DNA of 64,000 nucleotides from Enterovibrio sp045679545 (GTDB taxonomy: Bacteria > Pseudomonadota > Gammaproteobacteria > Enterobacterales > Vibrionaceae). How positions within the stretch are numbered: the first letter of the stretch is position 1; every line of letters starts with the position of its first letter. The position numbers were made by a program, and so were the translations under genes. Shown one piece after another: positions 18,126 to 26,816 of the stretch. The notes beneath the pieces were generated by a model. It was not told the DNA's origin and searched no databases. It was given only the letters and a program-made list of their open reading frames with translations. The DNA is taken from positions 682,001 through 746,000 of the forward strand of contig NZ_CP166194.1 of assembly GCF_045679545.1 (NCBI RefSeq), in the 5' to 3' direction.

Positions 18126-20929
18126 TGTCTGCTTTATTACAAGTGGGTGAGTGGGCTTGGAGCCAAGCCCACCAACAACATGTGAAAGTGATAGAAAGCT
18201 CTGCCCTGTGGGGGCAGAGCTTTTATCGTGTTTGGCTGCAACAGCAAGATTCTGTTGTGAAGGTTTCAGCCAAAGACTTAACCCAAGCTACAAACATACT
18301 CACGCCAAGTGCTTATTACATTACTTACATCGGCGTTGCGGCAAAGATAGCTAATGCACAACAAGAAGATATCTTGCTTGCTCCTGTGGAGTCGAACGTT
18401 ATACCGCTTCCTCATCAGTTAAAAGCGCTCGATAAAGCCATGTCCCGTAGGCAGGTTCGCTATCTGTTTGCCGATGAGGTCGGCTTGGGTAAAACCATTG
18501 AAGCTGGTTTGGTCATGCGTGAACTCAAATTGAGGGGAATGGCGAAACGCATATTGGTTTGTGCGCCTAAAGGGTTGGTGAGTCAGTGGGTGAGTGAAAT
18601 GCAAACGCACTTCAATGAATCATTTCATTTGCTTTTACCTGGGGAGCAAAAGCCACTCGATGAGAATGATAACATCTGGCTAAAGCACGACTTAGTTGTA
18701 TGTCCGGTTGACAGTATTAAGCCTATCGAAAACCGAAAAGGTTGGTCTATCAAGCAGCTCCATGAGTACAACAAGCATCGTTTTGATGATCTGCTCGCGG
18801 CTGGTTGGGATCTGATTGTTATTGACGAAGCACATCGTTTGGGGGGAAGCACTGAACTTGTTGCTCGTTACAAGTTAGGACAAGGACTTGCTGAGGCATC
18901 ACCCTATTTACTGCTATTGTCAGCTACACCTCATCAAGGCAAAAGTGATGCTTTCCACCGGTTAATGGCACTGCTAGACAAAGAAGCCTTTCCCGATGTG
19001 GGGAGTGTGACAAAAGAACGTGTTCAGCCTTACGTGGTGAGAACTGAAAAACGTATCTCTATTGATGGTAAAGGCCAGCCTCTCTTTAAACCCAGAAAAA
19101 CGGAATTAATTCCTGTCGCTTGGGGAAGCAAGCATGCACTCCAACGTCATCTATACCAGGAGGTTACAGAGTACGTCAAAGAGGGCTATAACCGCGCCAA
19201 AGCAAAAAAGCAGAATGCAATTGGTTTTCTGATGATTCTGATGCAGCGGTTGGTAAGTTCAAGCAGTGCAGCTATCGCAATGACGTTATCTCGTAGGTTG
19301 CAAAGCTTAGAAAACACTGTCGTTGAAGACGAATTGCCATTAGTGTTTGCTGATGATTGGGCAGAGCTCGATGGGCAGGCCCAGCTAGATGAGTTGATAG
19401 CTAGCACCAAGCAGGCTTTAGAAAATGAAAAAGCCGATGTGCAGAGACTACTGAATATCGCGAATGATTGCGTTTCGAAAGAGAGCGATACTAAAGCCGA
19501 AGCGTTAATAGATTGGCTATATAAGCTTCAGCAGGAAGAGCAAGATCCTAATTTAAAAATGTTGGTCTTTACTGAGTTTGTACCAACACAACAAATGCTC
19601 TCAAAGTTCTTTCGTGATCGAGGGATCAGTGTAGCCACACTAAATGGCTCAATGGATCTTAGTGAGCGCAAAAAAGCGCAAGCTGATTTTGAACATAGCG
19701 CTCGAATACTGATATCTACCGATGCGGGTGGTGAAGGTTTAAACCTTCAGTTTTGCCATGTCATCGTCAATTACGACATTCCGTGGAATCCCATGCGAAT
19801 GGAGCAGCGTATCGGGCGTGTTGATCGTATTGGGCAAAAGCATACAGTCCGTGCGCTTAACTTTGTGCTTGAAGATTCAGTTGAATATAGAGTTCGTGAT
19901 GTTTTAGAAAGCAAGTTGCAAATTATTCTCGATGAGTTTGGTGTTGACAAAACGAGTGATGTGCTTGATTCAGCAGAAGCTAACCATTTGTTCGATGAGC
20001 TCTTTATGGAATCAATCTCTAACCCAGAGACAATGGACCAAGAGCTGGCAAAAGCACTACAAATAATTCAAAGCGGTGCTCAGGATAAAAAAGCGCAAGA
20101 TGGACTCTTCTCAGATGGTACACCATTAAACGCCAGTGACTATCAGCAACTTATCAATCATCCATTGCCATTTTGGGTCCAAAAGATGGTTGAGAGCTAT
20201 CTGGTTGATAAATCCACCCAAGGAGTAGATGCTAAGTTTATTCGCTCTGCGGATGGCACGATTGCAATCACATGGCCTGATGGTGCGGACTGGGACAATG
20301 TGACCTTCTCCGGAAAAGAAGCACAGCAAAACAGTGCATTGACCCACGTCACTTTGGAGAACCCTAAAGTGCGAGGATTGAGTACACATCTCCCCATTTG
20401 GAATGAGCTGCAAAGCATTCCGGCTATTCACATACCTTCATTGCCTAACGGTGCTACTGGCTTTTGGTCTCTGTGGAGTGTGAGGTTTTCGGGCCAAGAT
20501 GAACGCCAAATGCAGTATTTTCCTATTTATATCAATTCTGCTGGCCAGTATTTTTCGACTGCTTCAAATCGAATTTGGGATGCGATTTGTACTGATGAGG
20601 TACAGGTAGTTGAAAACGATGGGGAAGCCTTTGAAGTCTGCTCTTTAGCGTGTGTTTCGTTGAGAGAAACGGCTGAGAAACAAGGGAAATCTGTATTTGA
20701 AGCAATGTGCTCGGCATTCTTAGATGAGTTGGATCAACGCATTGAAAAAGGAGAGTACTCTTTTGCGGCTCGCCGAAATGCGATAGAGCGTATAGGACTG
20801 CCAGAAGTGAGGAATTATCGCTTACGCCAACTGGACTCTGAGTATCGTCATTGGCAACTAGAGATAGAACAAAAAAGAGACATATATCCAGAACTAAATT
20901 TGCATTTGGCCTTGGAGATAAAGAATTGA
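18125..20929 (+). CDS. brxHII: BREX-3 SNF2/RapA-like helicase BrxHII
   Basis: This 934-residue superfamily 2 DNA translocase resembles SNF2/HepA. Walker A is DEVGLGKT (117-124), the DEAH box is at 234-237, and LLSATPHQGK is the motif III region. The C-terminal RecA lobe contains the segments LVFTEFVPTQQ, STDAGGEGLNLQ and EQRIGRVDRIGQ. It occupies the brxHII position between the methyltransferases and pglZ. The ATG at 18125 overlaps the preceding stop by one base and is preferred to a GTG at 18119. The same helicase family is called DrmD in DISARM, but no drmA or drmB is present here, so BREX is the right context. Confidence 0.9.
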   Translation: MSALLQVGEWAWSQAHQQHVKVIESSALWGQSFYRVWLQQQDSVVKVSAKDLTQATNILTPSAYYITYIGVAAKIANAQQEDILLAPVESNVIPLPHQLKALDKAMSRRQVRYLFADEVGLGKTIEAGLVMRELKLRGMAKRILVCAPKGLVSQWVSEMQTHFNESFHLLLPGEQKPLDENDNIWLKHDLVVCPVDSIKPIENRKGWSIKQLHEYNKHRFDDLLAAGWDLIVIDEAHRLGGSTELVARYKLGQGLAEASPYLLLLSATPHQGKSDAFHRLMALLDKEAFPDVGSVTKERVQPYVVRTEKRISIDGKGQPLFKPRKTELIPVAWGSKHALQRHLYQEVTEYVKEGYNRAKAKKQNAIGFLMILMQRLVSSSSAAIAMTLSRRLQSLENTVVEDELPLVFADDWAELDGQAQLDELIASTKQALENEKADVQRLLNIANDCVSKESDTKAEALIDWLYKLQQEEQDPNLKMLVFTEFVPTQQMLSKFFRDRGISVATLNGSMDLSERKKAQADFEHSARILISTDAGGEGLNLQFCHVIVNYDIPWNPMRMEQRIGRVDRIGQKHTVRALNFVLEDSVEYRVRDVLESKLQIILDEFGVDKTSDVLDSAEANHLFDELFMESISNPETMDQELAKALQIIQSGAQDKKAQDGLFSDGTPLNASDYQQLINHPLPFWVQKMVESYLVDKSTQGVDAKFIRSADGTIAITWPDGADWDNVTFSGKEAQQNSALTHVTLENPKVRGLSTHLPIWNELQSIPAIHIPSLPNGATGFWSLWSVRFSGQDERQMQYFPIYINSAGQYFSTASNRIWDAICTDEVQVVENDGEAFEVCSLACVSLRETAEKQGKSVFEAMCSAFLDELDQRIEKGEYSFAARRNAIERIGLPEVRNYRLRQLDSEYRHWQLEIEQKRDIYPELNLHLALEIKN

Positions 20930-20931
20930 AA

Positions 20932-22920
20932 ATGCGCTGGCATGAGAGCCTACTTAATAAGCTAGCAATGAATGAACGGCTTATTTTCGTTATTCATGAT
21001 CCGTTTGGGCTTTGTTTTGAGCCTGTTATAGCGAAAGAAATTTCAGAGTCTGGTGCCTCATTTTGGGACGCAAATGATCCCATTGCTTTGCGTCTTCTCT
21101 TTGAAGAATGGAGCGAAGGAGTGGCACAGAGTGCTCTCATCATTCGTATTAGTGATAAAGACTGCTATCTTCCCTTCGATATCGTTAAACAGGCTAGGCG
21201 AGTAGACTTTCATATTGGGCTGCTCATTCCAAGCTTGGATACAGAAGTTCTGAGCCAAATCGAATCAAAGCACTACCAGTACCTGATTGACGTGACAGAA
21301 ATGTATCGTGTTGGGAAATTGAGTCAGCTTGATAGCTTAGATTTTGTGCTACGACATATTTTTAAAATTGCTCCAGAAGTGATTCAAACTGATGTGGATT
21401 TGGTTCGACTTCTGATCCGAAAACACTATTTGGGTACTGAGATGCCCAGCGTTGTTGAGGCCAGGTTGATTTCCCTTTTAGGCATGAAGATGCAGTTTGA
21501 TAAAAAAGAGTGGAATTTTTCAAAGCTTATCTCTCACCGAGCAGAATTCTTTGCTTTTTTGCAATCTCAATGGCGTCTCTACTTGGACACCCAAGTAATA
21601 CACAATGAAGTGAGGGAACCAGAAGCCACTTACCCTAGTAATCGTTTAATCGTTCCCTTTGATGATCAAGACATACGTGTATTTGTAGATAACTTGTTCG
21701 CAGAAGGGCTTATTAAGGCAGTAGATATTGAAGGGCTACCAAAAGAACATTGGGCTTGGGTCGGTGTTATCTGCAATAGCGAATTCACGGATTTAATCAG
21801 GTTTGAGCACCTTCTCTCTAAACTTGAAGCCACCACGAAAACATTAGATAGCGACATTTTTTCTGAGAGCTTCTGGGGCGACGTGTCGCAAGAGCTTGGT
21901 ACCTTGAATGCAAGCTCCTACCTACTAAATGACAAAAACGCTACTGAACACAAAGACAGGCTACGCCGAGTTAATAATGAGCTGAATACACGGTTTGAAT
22001 CATGGTTGCTTGACCATTTCGGACGTTTGATAAACATGCCGTCCATTAATCAGCCAAACATGTTGCACAAAGTGCCAGCTTGGATTAATCGACGAGTTCA
22101 GAACGGTGAAAAAGTCTGCCTATTGGTGATGGATGGAATGGGCTTTCAACAATGGACAAGGATTAAAGCTTGCCTTGCTGAGTTAGATGATACTCAGTTG
22201 GAGGAGTCATATAGCTTTGCTTGGGTACCCACTATTACCTCAATCTCTCGACAGGCACTTTTTTCAGGCAAGCGACCCCAACTCTTTCCAGACTCTTTGC
22301 TGGATACCAATAAAGAAGAGGCATTGTGGAGAGCATTTTGGGAAGACCAAGGATTGACGCGCAATCAAGTTTTGTTCAAAAAAACCGTTGAAAAATATGC
22401 TGCCATCGAAGACTTCGAAGACCTGTTCCATTCTCCTTCACTTAAAGTGATCGGTTTTGTTATCAACTTTATTGATGACCAAATGCACGGCATGAAGGCG
22501 GGGATGTCTGGGCTGAGTGCAGTTCTGGATGATTGGTTAAAAACCTGGTCCTATGCTCAGAAAATTAATAGCTTGCTTGAATCTGGTTTTACCGTAATCG
22601 TAACAGCGGACCATGGAAACCAAGAAGCCATTGGTCAAGCATGGGAGCATGAGGGTGTTAAAGCTGAGACCAAAGGGGAAAGGGTTAGACTGTATAGACA
22701 ACCAGTAGACTATTCGAGCGAAAACGCGAATGTGCTAGAATGGCCGGCTAAGAAGTTTGGTCTACCATCAGACATATACCCGCTTGTTAGTAGAGGCCAG
22801 CACGCTTTTATCCAGAAAGGGAAAAAAGTTGTTGGTCATGGTGGGATAAGTCTACATGAAGTTGTAGTGCCATTTGTGACGATTGCGAGAAACCATCATG
22901 CCGAAGAGAGTGAATTTTAG
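20932..22920 (+). CDS. pglZ: BREX phosphatase-domain protein PglZ
   Basis: This 662-residue protein has an alkaline-phosphatase-superfamily domain in its C-terminal half. Seen are LLVMDGMGFQQW with D401, a VPTITSISRQALFSG segment with the usual Ser/Thr nucleophile area, VIVTADHGNQE with D560-H561, and VGHGGISLHEVVVP. PglZ is a core component of every BREX type, needed for methylation and defence; its in vivo substrate is uncertain. The frame extends upstream inside brxHII, but the ATG at 20932, two bases after the helicase stop and behind GGAG, is the natural start. Its end overlaps the first brxA by 23 bases. Confidence 0.92.
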   Translation: MRWHESLLNKLAMNERLIFVIHDPFGLCFEPVIAKEISESGASFWDANDPIALRLLFEEWSEGVAQSALIIRISDKDCYLPFDIVKQARRVDFHIGLLIPSLDTEVLSQIESKHYQYLIDVTEMYRVGKLSQLDSLDFVLRHIFKIAPEVIQTDVDLVRLLIRKHYLGTEMPSVVEARLISLLGMKMQFDKKEWNFSKLISHRAEFFAFLQSQWRLYLDTQVIHNEVREPEATYPSNRLIVPFDDQDIRVFVDNLFAEGLIKAVDIEGLPKEHWAWVGVICNSEFTDLIRFEHLLSKLEATTKTLDSDIFSESFWGDVSQELGTLNASSYLLNDKNATEHKDRLRRVNNELNTRFESWLLDHFGRLINMPSINQPNMLHKVPAWINRRVQNGEKVCLLVMDGMGFQQWTRIKACLAELDDTQLEESYSFAWVPTITSISRQALFSGKRPQLFPDSLLDTNKEEALWRAFWEDQGLTRNQVLFKKTVEKYAAIEDFEDLFHSPSLKVIGFVINFIDDQMHGMKAGMSGLSAVLDDWLKTWSYAQKINSLLESGFTVIVTADHGNQEAIGQAWEHEGVKAETKGERVRLYRQPVDYSSENANVLEWPAKKFGLPSDIYPLVSRGQHAFIQKGKKVVGHGGISLHEVVVPFVTIARNHHAEESEF

Positions 22921-23602
22921 CCGACATTTAGAGAAGCATTGGCTTGATCAAGTAGCAATTTGGAGTTCACAAGGGTTCGGAAAGGCTGAGCTAAATGAAA
23001 ACATTGAACGCATGCTTGAGCCTTATGTGCACTGCAAGGTAAATCGAGGGAAAACTCGAAACCAACTAACGAATATGTGGTTTGATGCCTCGAAAGTCGA
23101 TGAAAATTGGCAGAAACGAGCGATTGATTTTGTCCAGCAGAACGATGATGTCCCATTTATTCTTCACTGGGGAATGCTCATCGCAAAAAACGTCTTTTTT
23201 GCGGACATAGTGAGATTTATTGGTCGAAAGAGTAAGCACAATGATTATTTCACTTATGGGCAAGCTCAGAAGCATATCGCTGAGCTCTATGGTGATACGG
23301 AAACAGTGAAAAGAGCACTTCGATCGGTTCTAAAAACTCTCGTTGATTTCCAGATTATTCTTCGCGAGAAAAGTGGCTCTTATAAACCGCAGGTAACAGG
23401 TTATGAGATTGAAAAAAAATACAAAAATTGGCTTGTTGTTGGTCTAATGCAAAATCGAGGGACGAGTAGTCGTTCAGTTTTGGATTTGCTAGATGATCTG
23501 GTGTGGTTCCCATTTTCTTTTACTTTGTCTGTTAATGAGATCGATCAATCGTTGTTTGAGCTCCATCAGCAGGGGAATGACCTCGTTCTTTTCAGGAAAT
23601 AG
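22898..23602 (+). CDS. brxA: BrxA-like protein (DUF1819), copy 1
   Basis: This 234-residue protein begins at an ATG inside the pglZ end. BrxA proteins are small helical DNA-binding proteins and are the last gene of the type 3 operon. The family pattern is seen in the N-terminal FSRHLEKHWLDQVAIW, the central FILHWGMLIAKNVFFADIVRF and the C-terminal TSSRSVLDLLDDLVWFPF. The following gene is a clear paralogue with the same pattern, which makes the pair unusual. An unidentified subunit pair derived from BrxA is possible. Confidence 0.82.
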   Translation: MPKRVNFSRHLEKHWLDQVAIWSSQGFGKAELNENIERMLEPYVHCKVNRGKTRNQLTNMWFDASKVDENWQKRAIDFVQQNDDVPFILHWGMLIAKNVFFADIVRFIGRKSKHNDYFTYGQAQKHIAELYGDTETVKRALRSVLKTLVDFQIILREKSGSYKPQVTGYEIEKKYKNWLVVGLMQNRGTSSRSVLDLLDDLVWFPFSFTLSVNEIDQSLFELHQQGNDLVLFRK

Positions 23603-23612
23603 AGAAATTTAA

Positions 23613-24326
23613 GTGAAATTATCCATCGGTTTTAACCGGCATTTAGAAGCAGATTGGCTCGCACAATCTGCATCATGGGTTTCTAATGGCATCGAAGGGC
23701 AAGATTTAAAAGATCGCATCGATTCAATGCTTGAGCCTGCGTTTACCAGTAAAGTCGCGAAAGACAAAACTCGGAATCTCCTATTTGGTGTTTGGAATAA
23801 ACTGCCTAAGCATGTTTCCAAAGATTTCCAAGATCGAGGAGCGGAACTCTTACTTGACTATAGTGAATGTCATTTGGTCTTTCATTGGGGCATGATGCTA
23901 GCCAAGTATCCATTTTTTACGTTTGTGGTCCGCCAAATTGGGCGTTTAACTAAGCTAAATGATACGTTTATGTATTCGCAGCTTGAAGACCGCGTTACAG
24001 AACACTTTGGTGATACATCGACTATTAAGCGCAGTATGCAGTTTGTCGTGCGTACGCTTATGAACTTGGGCGTATTGAAGAATCCTAAGCAAGGGGTTTA
24101 CACCTTAAGCCGCCCCATTGAAATCAGTAGTAGTAAGGTTAAGGGCTGGCTTATGGAGGCTGCTTTGCTATCCGAAAGCTCAACTAGTCGAAGTCTATCA
24201 AGTATCAATAATGATAGCGTTTGGTTTCCATTTACAATCTATTTTGATTTGGCGGATGTTCAGGCTAATTCAAAATTGGAAGCGCATATTCAGTCTTCTG
24301 ACAGCGTGATCTTCTTGTACGGCTAG
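23613..24326 (+). CDS. brxA: BrxA-like protein (DUF1819), copy 2
   Basis: This 237-residue paralogue of the preceding gene starts at a GTG (23613) ten bases after it. Shared landmarks are FNRHLEADWLAQSASW, LVFHWGMMLAKYPFFTFVVRQIGR and STSRSLSSINNDSVWFPF. Identity with copy 1 is modest, roughly a third by eye, so the duplication is old compared with the shared ends of the pglXI pair. It closes the BREX operon and is followed by a convergent small gene. Whether the two copies form a heterodimer is unknown. Confidence 0.8.
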   Translation: MKLSIGFNRHLEADWLAQSASWVSNGIEGQDLKDRIDSMLEPAFTSKVAKDKTRNLLFGVWNKLPKHVSKDFQDRGAELLLDYSECHLVFHWGMMLAKYPFFTFVVRQIGRLTKLNDTFMYSQLEDRVTEHFGDTSTIKRSMQFVVRTLMNLGVLKNPKQGVYTLSRPIEISSSKVKGWLMEAALLSESSTSRSLSSINNDSVWFPFTIYFDLADVQANSKLEAHIQSSDSVIFLYG

Positions 24327-24331
24327 AGATG

Positions 24332-24634
24332 TCATAACCAATGCTCAGGAACATTGAGTTCAAATGAGCTTGCAACATACTGAAGCATCGTGATGATTTC
24401 ACGGTGCTTTTTTTCATCATATGGCTGTCCGTTTCTCTTTTGTTCGACGATGGTTTTGAGTGTGTCCAAATCGAACATACCTAATTTGTAGAAATTTCCC
24501 CAGTTTGGCGTTCCGAAAAGGTTATAGATAACCTCGGTGGCGTCTCGTTCGCTGGCAAGTCGCTTTGGCTCATCAATTTTGGCTAATGCCGCTTCGCCTT
24601 CATCTTTTGTGTCATAGGTGTTGATAAGTTTCAT
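24332..24634 (-). CDS. Hypothetical protein, 100 residues
   Basis: I do not recognise this protein. It is acidic, soluble and has no signal peptide or membrane segment. Recognisable features are a DATEVIYNLFG helix and an aromatic PNWGNFYKLGMFDLDTL segment. An AGG lies seven bases before the ATG at 24634. It is convergent with the BREX operon, ending five bases from it, and is divergent from the AlpA-like gene. Small genes in this position often belong to the island backbone or act as modulators, but nothing in the sequence shows which. Confidence 0.6.
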   Translation of the reverse strand: MKLINTYDTKDEGEAALAKIDEPKRLASERDATEVIYNLFGTPNWGNFYKLGMFDLDTLKTIVEQKRNGQPYDEKKHREIITMLQYVASSFELNVPEHWL

Positions 24635-24756
24635 TTACTTGCCTGAGGATTCTTTTGTGTTCTTTAAAGGCATTAGTTTAAGCACCTGAAACGGACAATA
24701 AAAGTAAACTCAGATATATATCACCTCCCCGAAGCAATTAACGTCGAGGTGATTTT

Positions 24757-24954
24757 ATGCAAAAGCAACCTATTAAGTTGATTCGGTTGAAAGAAGTGAT
24801 GGCAGTAACGGGGCTTTCACGTTCAAGTATCTACAACTATATCAACGACAAGCGATTTCCTGGGCAGGTGTCCCTTGGTTGTCGCTCCGTTGCTTGGGTC
24901 GAGAGCGAAATCCATGACTGGCTTGAACAAAAAGTCGCTGAGCGGCGCCATTGA
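24757..24954 (+). CDS. AlpA-family regulator / excisionase-like protein
   Basis: This 65-residue DNA-binding protein has a LIRLKEVMAVTGLSRSSIYN helix-turn-helix, then the wing (FPGQVSLGCRSVAWVESEI) and a WLEQKV tail. This is the AlpA pattern found beside P4-type integrases, where such proteins control integrase expression and excision. GAGGTG lies a few bases before the ATG. It is convergent with the integrase gene and separated from it by a bidirectional terminator, as is common in P4-like islands. Confidence 0.9.
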   Translation: MQKQPIKLIRLKEVMAVTGLSRSSIYNYINDKRFPGQVSLGCRSVAWVESEIHDWLEQKVAERRH

Positions 24955-24956
24955 GA

Positions 24957-24990
24957 CAAAAAAGAGAGGGGGCTACGGCTCTCTCTTTTT
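24957..24990. terminator. Bidirectional terminator between alpA-like and integrase genes
   Basis: AAAGAGAG (24961-24968) pairs with CTCTCTTT (24981-24988). T-runs lie on the right for the plus strand and, read as A's on the left, for the minus strand. Confidence 0.75.
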
Positions 24991-24996
24991 TTTGTT

Positions 24997-26235
24997 TTAG
25001 ATGACTTTTAGCTTGGGAAGGGCTGAGACAGAGAGGCTGCCTTTTGACGCTTCCTCAATATGTCCACTCCACCAGCACATCATCGGAAGACGGCGCTCTA
25101 AGTAGTCAGTGCGGTTGTAAGCACTGCGTACTTGGTTATCGTCGACGTGTGCTAGCGCTGCTTCTACCAAGTCTGGATCAAAGCCCTGTTCGTTGAGCGT
25201 TGTACTGGCAAGCGAGCGCAAGCCGTGACTAACTAACCTTCCGGCAAATCCCATACGCTTTAACGCCATATTGGCGGTTTGGCTATTACAAGGTTTAGTT
25301 GGGTCTCGATCGGAAGGAAACACAAACTCTCGATGACCGCTTATTGGTTTGATGACTTCTAGGAGGGTGAGTGCTTGCTCCGTTAATGGGACACGGTGCT
25401 CGCGGCGCTTCTTCATTCTCTCCGCGGGAATGGTCCAAACGTTGTTATCGAGATCTATTTCATCCCATCGTGCACCGGACGCCTCCGCTGGCCGTGTCAT
25501 GGTGTGCAGTTGCCATTCAATCAAACAACGCGTCGTACGTTTGATGCTGGCGTTGGCAATAGCGGCCATCAGCTCAGGCAGTTCCGCAGGTTCAAGCGCG
25601 GCCATGTTCTGTTTGCTGGGCTTTTTGAACGCAGCACTTATGCCTGTTAGCGGGTTTGCATGGACAAAGCCACAGTTAACGGCATAGTTCATCATCTCGT
25701 TCATTCGCTGCACAATGCGCTTTAAGGTTTCAAGGCTACCTGAGGCTTCCACCGGCCTTAAAATCTCAATAACAAGCGGGGCAGTCAGTTTGGTAATGGG
25801 TACACTGCTAAGCCGCGGAAAAACGTGTTTCTCCAATGAACGCCAAATGTCTTCGGCGTAACCTTCGGTGACCTGGTGCTGTTTAAGCTCAAACCATTGA
25901 CGGCTAATGTTTTCGACCGTGTGTTCAGTCAGGGCCACTTCTTTGTTTTGCAGTTCGTCGCGGTGTACCTTTGGGTCGATGTCTTGTGCGAGTAAGACTT
26001 GGGCTTCAATAACCGCTTTGCGTGCTTGAGAGAGGGAAACAGAAGGGTAAGCGCCGAGGCTTAAGTTGGTGCGTTTGTTGAAGTAGGGGCGTTTGTAATT
26101 GAAAAGCCAAAGCTTTGAGCCTGAAGGCTTTATCCTGAGCCGCAGACCATCACCATCAAAGAGAACGTATTCCTTCTCTCTGGGTTTGGCGGCTTTAATT
26201 TCCTTATCTGTCAGTTTGGTAGTGACCTTTGCCAT
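24997..26235 (-). CDS. P4-type tyrosine recombinase (island integrase)
   Basis: This 412-residue integrase has the arm-binding DUF4102 domain at the N-terminus (LTDKEIKAAKPREKEYVLFD, then GDGLRLRIKPSGSKLW). A SAM-like core-binding domain follows, and then the catalytic domain. Catalytic landmarks are TRPAEASGARW (Arg), HGLRSLAST (H-x-x-R) and LAHVDDNQVRSAYNR, with the final His and Tyr region. The length is normal for the family. It points away from the tmRNA gene, whose 3' end it presumably targets. GAGAGG lies upstream of the ATG at 26235 within a repeat-rich promoter. Confidence 0.95.
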   Translation of the reverse strand: MAKVTTKLTDKEIKAAKPREKEYVLFDGDGLRLRIKPSGSKLWLFNYKRPYFNKRTNLSLGAYPSVSLSQARKAVIEAQVLLAQDIDPKVHRDELQNKEVALTEHTVENISRQWFELKQHQVTEGYAEDIWRSLEKHVFPRLSSVPITKLTAPLVIEILRPVEASGSLETLKRIVQRMNEMMNYAVNCGFVHANPLTGISAAFKKPSKQNMAALEPAELPELMAAIANASIKRTTRCLIEWQLHTMTRPAEASGARWDEIDLDNNVWTIPAERMKKRREHRVPLTEQALTLLEVIKPISGHREFVFPSDRDPTKPCNSQTANMALKRMGFAGRLVSHGLRSLASTTLNEQGFDPDLVEAALAHVDDNQVRSAYNRTDYLERRLPMMCWWSGHIEEASKGSLSVSALPKLKVI

Positions 26236-26239
26236 AATG

Positions 26240-26288
26240 GGTACACCTCTCTCGCTTCCTTTTTGCCAGTGTACACCTCAGTGTACCC
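26240..26288. promoter_or_regulatory. Repeated GTACAC half-sites in the integrase promoter region
   Basis: GGGTACACCT lies at about 26239-26248, GTACAC at 26271-26276 and GTGTAC at 26281-26286, the last two forming a perfect dyad with a 4-base spacer. The first copy overlaps the integrase ribosome site. They may be operator sites for the AlpA-like protein or integrase arm sites. Confidence 0.45.
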
Positions 26289-26364
26289 AAAAATCAAAGC
26301 AATAGTTGGACGTTAATGGACCTAAATGGATGGTAGGTTATTGATTTTAATGGTTTACAGGCAA

Positions 26365-26390
26365 GAAAAAAGACGTCCGAGGACGTCTTT
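26365..26390 (-). terminator. Intrinsic terminator of ssrA
   Basis: AAAGACGTCC (26369-26378) faces GGACGTCTTT (26381-26390). On the minus strand the stem is followed by a T-run, directly downstream of the tmRNA 3' end. Confidence 0.85.
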
Positions 26391-26401
26391 AAATCGCGAT
26401 T

Positions 26402-26430
26402 TGGTGGAGCTGGCGGGAGTTGAACCCGCG
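26402..26430. other. Predicted attachment site (3' end of ssrA)
   Basis: The acceptor-stem and T-arm end of the tmRNA gene is the usual target of P4-type integrases. Position next to the integrase supports this. The matching copy at the other island end is not in the window, so the exact core cannot be defined. Confidence 0.5.
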
Positions 26431-26767
26431 TCCAAAATCAGTCTAACTAATGGCGCTACATGCTTAGTCTATCTTTATTCTCGGCACCACACTGCGAATA
26501 GACACGCTATGTAATGACATACCTAATTTAGTTTTAACGCTTTGGCTATTAGGTGTAAGCCTCCACGCGATTCTGTTTGGGTTTGACTGCCCTTGATCCA
26601 CGTCCTACAGACAGAGGCTATGGAGGGCAGGCTCTAGCAGGTTATTAAGCTGCTAGTGCGTAGTTTTCGTCGTTTGCGACTATTTTTTTGCGGCTTTTTA
26701 CGAGGCAAACCGCCCCTCGGCATGCTCCACGAGCCTTCTTGATCCTGTCGAATCCTGAATCAGCCCC
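26402..26767 (-). ncRNA. ssrA: Transfer-messenger RNA (tmRNA)
   Basis: Read on the minus strand, the gene begins GGGGCTGATTC at 26767 and ends with a tRNA-like T-arm and CTCCACCA at 26402. The mRNA-like part, at 26677-26645, encodes ANDENYALAA followed by tandem TAA stops. With SmpB, tmRNA rescues stalled ribosomes and adds this degradation tag. The length, about 366 bases, is normal. The 3' end is intact beside the island integrase, so the integration regenerated a complete gene. Confidence 0.97.
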
Positions 26768-26816
26768 GGAATTTTTATGACGCAGATGTTAGCATAAAGC
26801 TCTGCTGCGTCAATGT

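Larger units (their letters stand above)
1..26401. mobile_element. Integrase-proximal part of a genomic (defence) island inserted at ssrA
   Basis: A P4-type tyrosine integrase gene sits directly beside the 3' end of the tmRNA gene, a classic integration site for islands in Vibrio. An AlpA-like regulator gene lies next to it. The cargo to the left is accessory: HipA-like, WYL regulator, DdmDE and type 3 BREX. To the right of the tmRNA gene the content is core chromosome. I saw no second copy of the ssrA 3' end in bases 1-24,000, so the other island end should lie left of the window. No transposase gene was recognised inside. Confidence 0.8.

Noticed and set aside
20851..20931. Earlier TTG start for pglZ inside brxHII
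   Set aside because: It would overlap the helicase by 79 bases with no ribosome site, while an ATG behind GGAG lies two bases after the helicase stop.
1..24000. Second copy of the ssrA 3' end marking the other island boundary
   Set aside because: I looked for the tRNA-like end sequence by eye and did not find it, so the boundary is taken to lie outside the window.
12511..24326. DISARM or type 1 BREX
   Set aside because: The helicase and PglZ could suggest these, but drmA, drmB and drmC are absent, as are brxL and brxB. The gene order brxF-brxC-pglXI-brxHII-pglZ-brxA is that of type 3 BREX.
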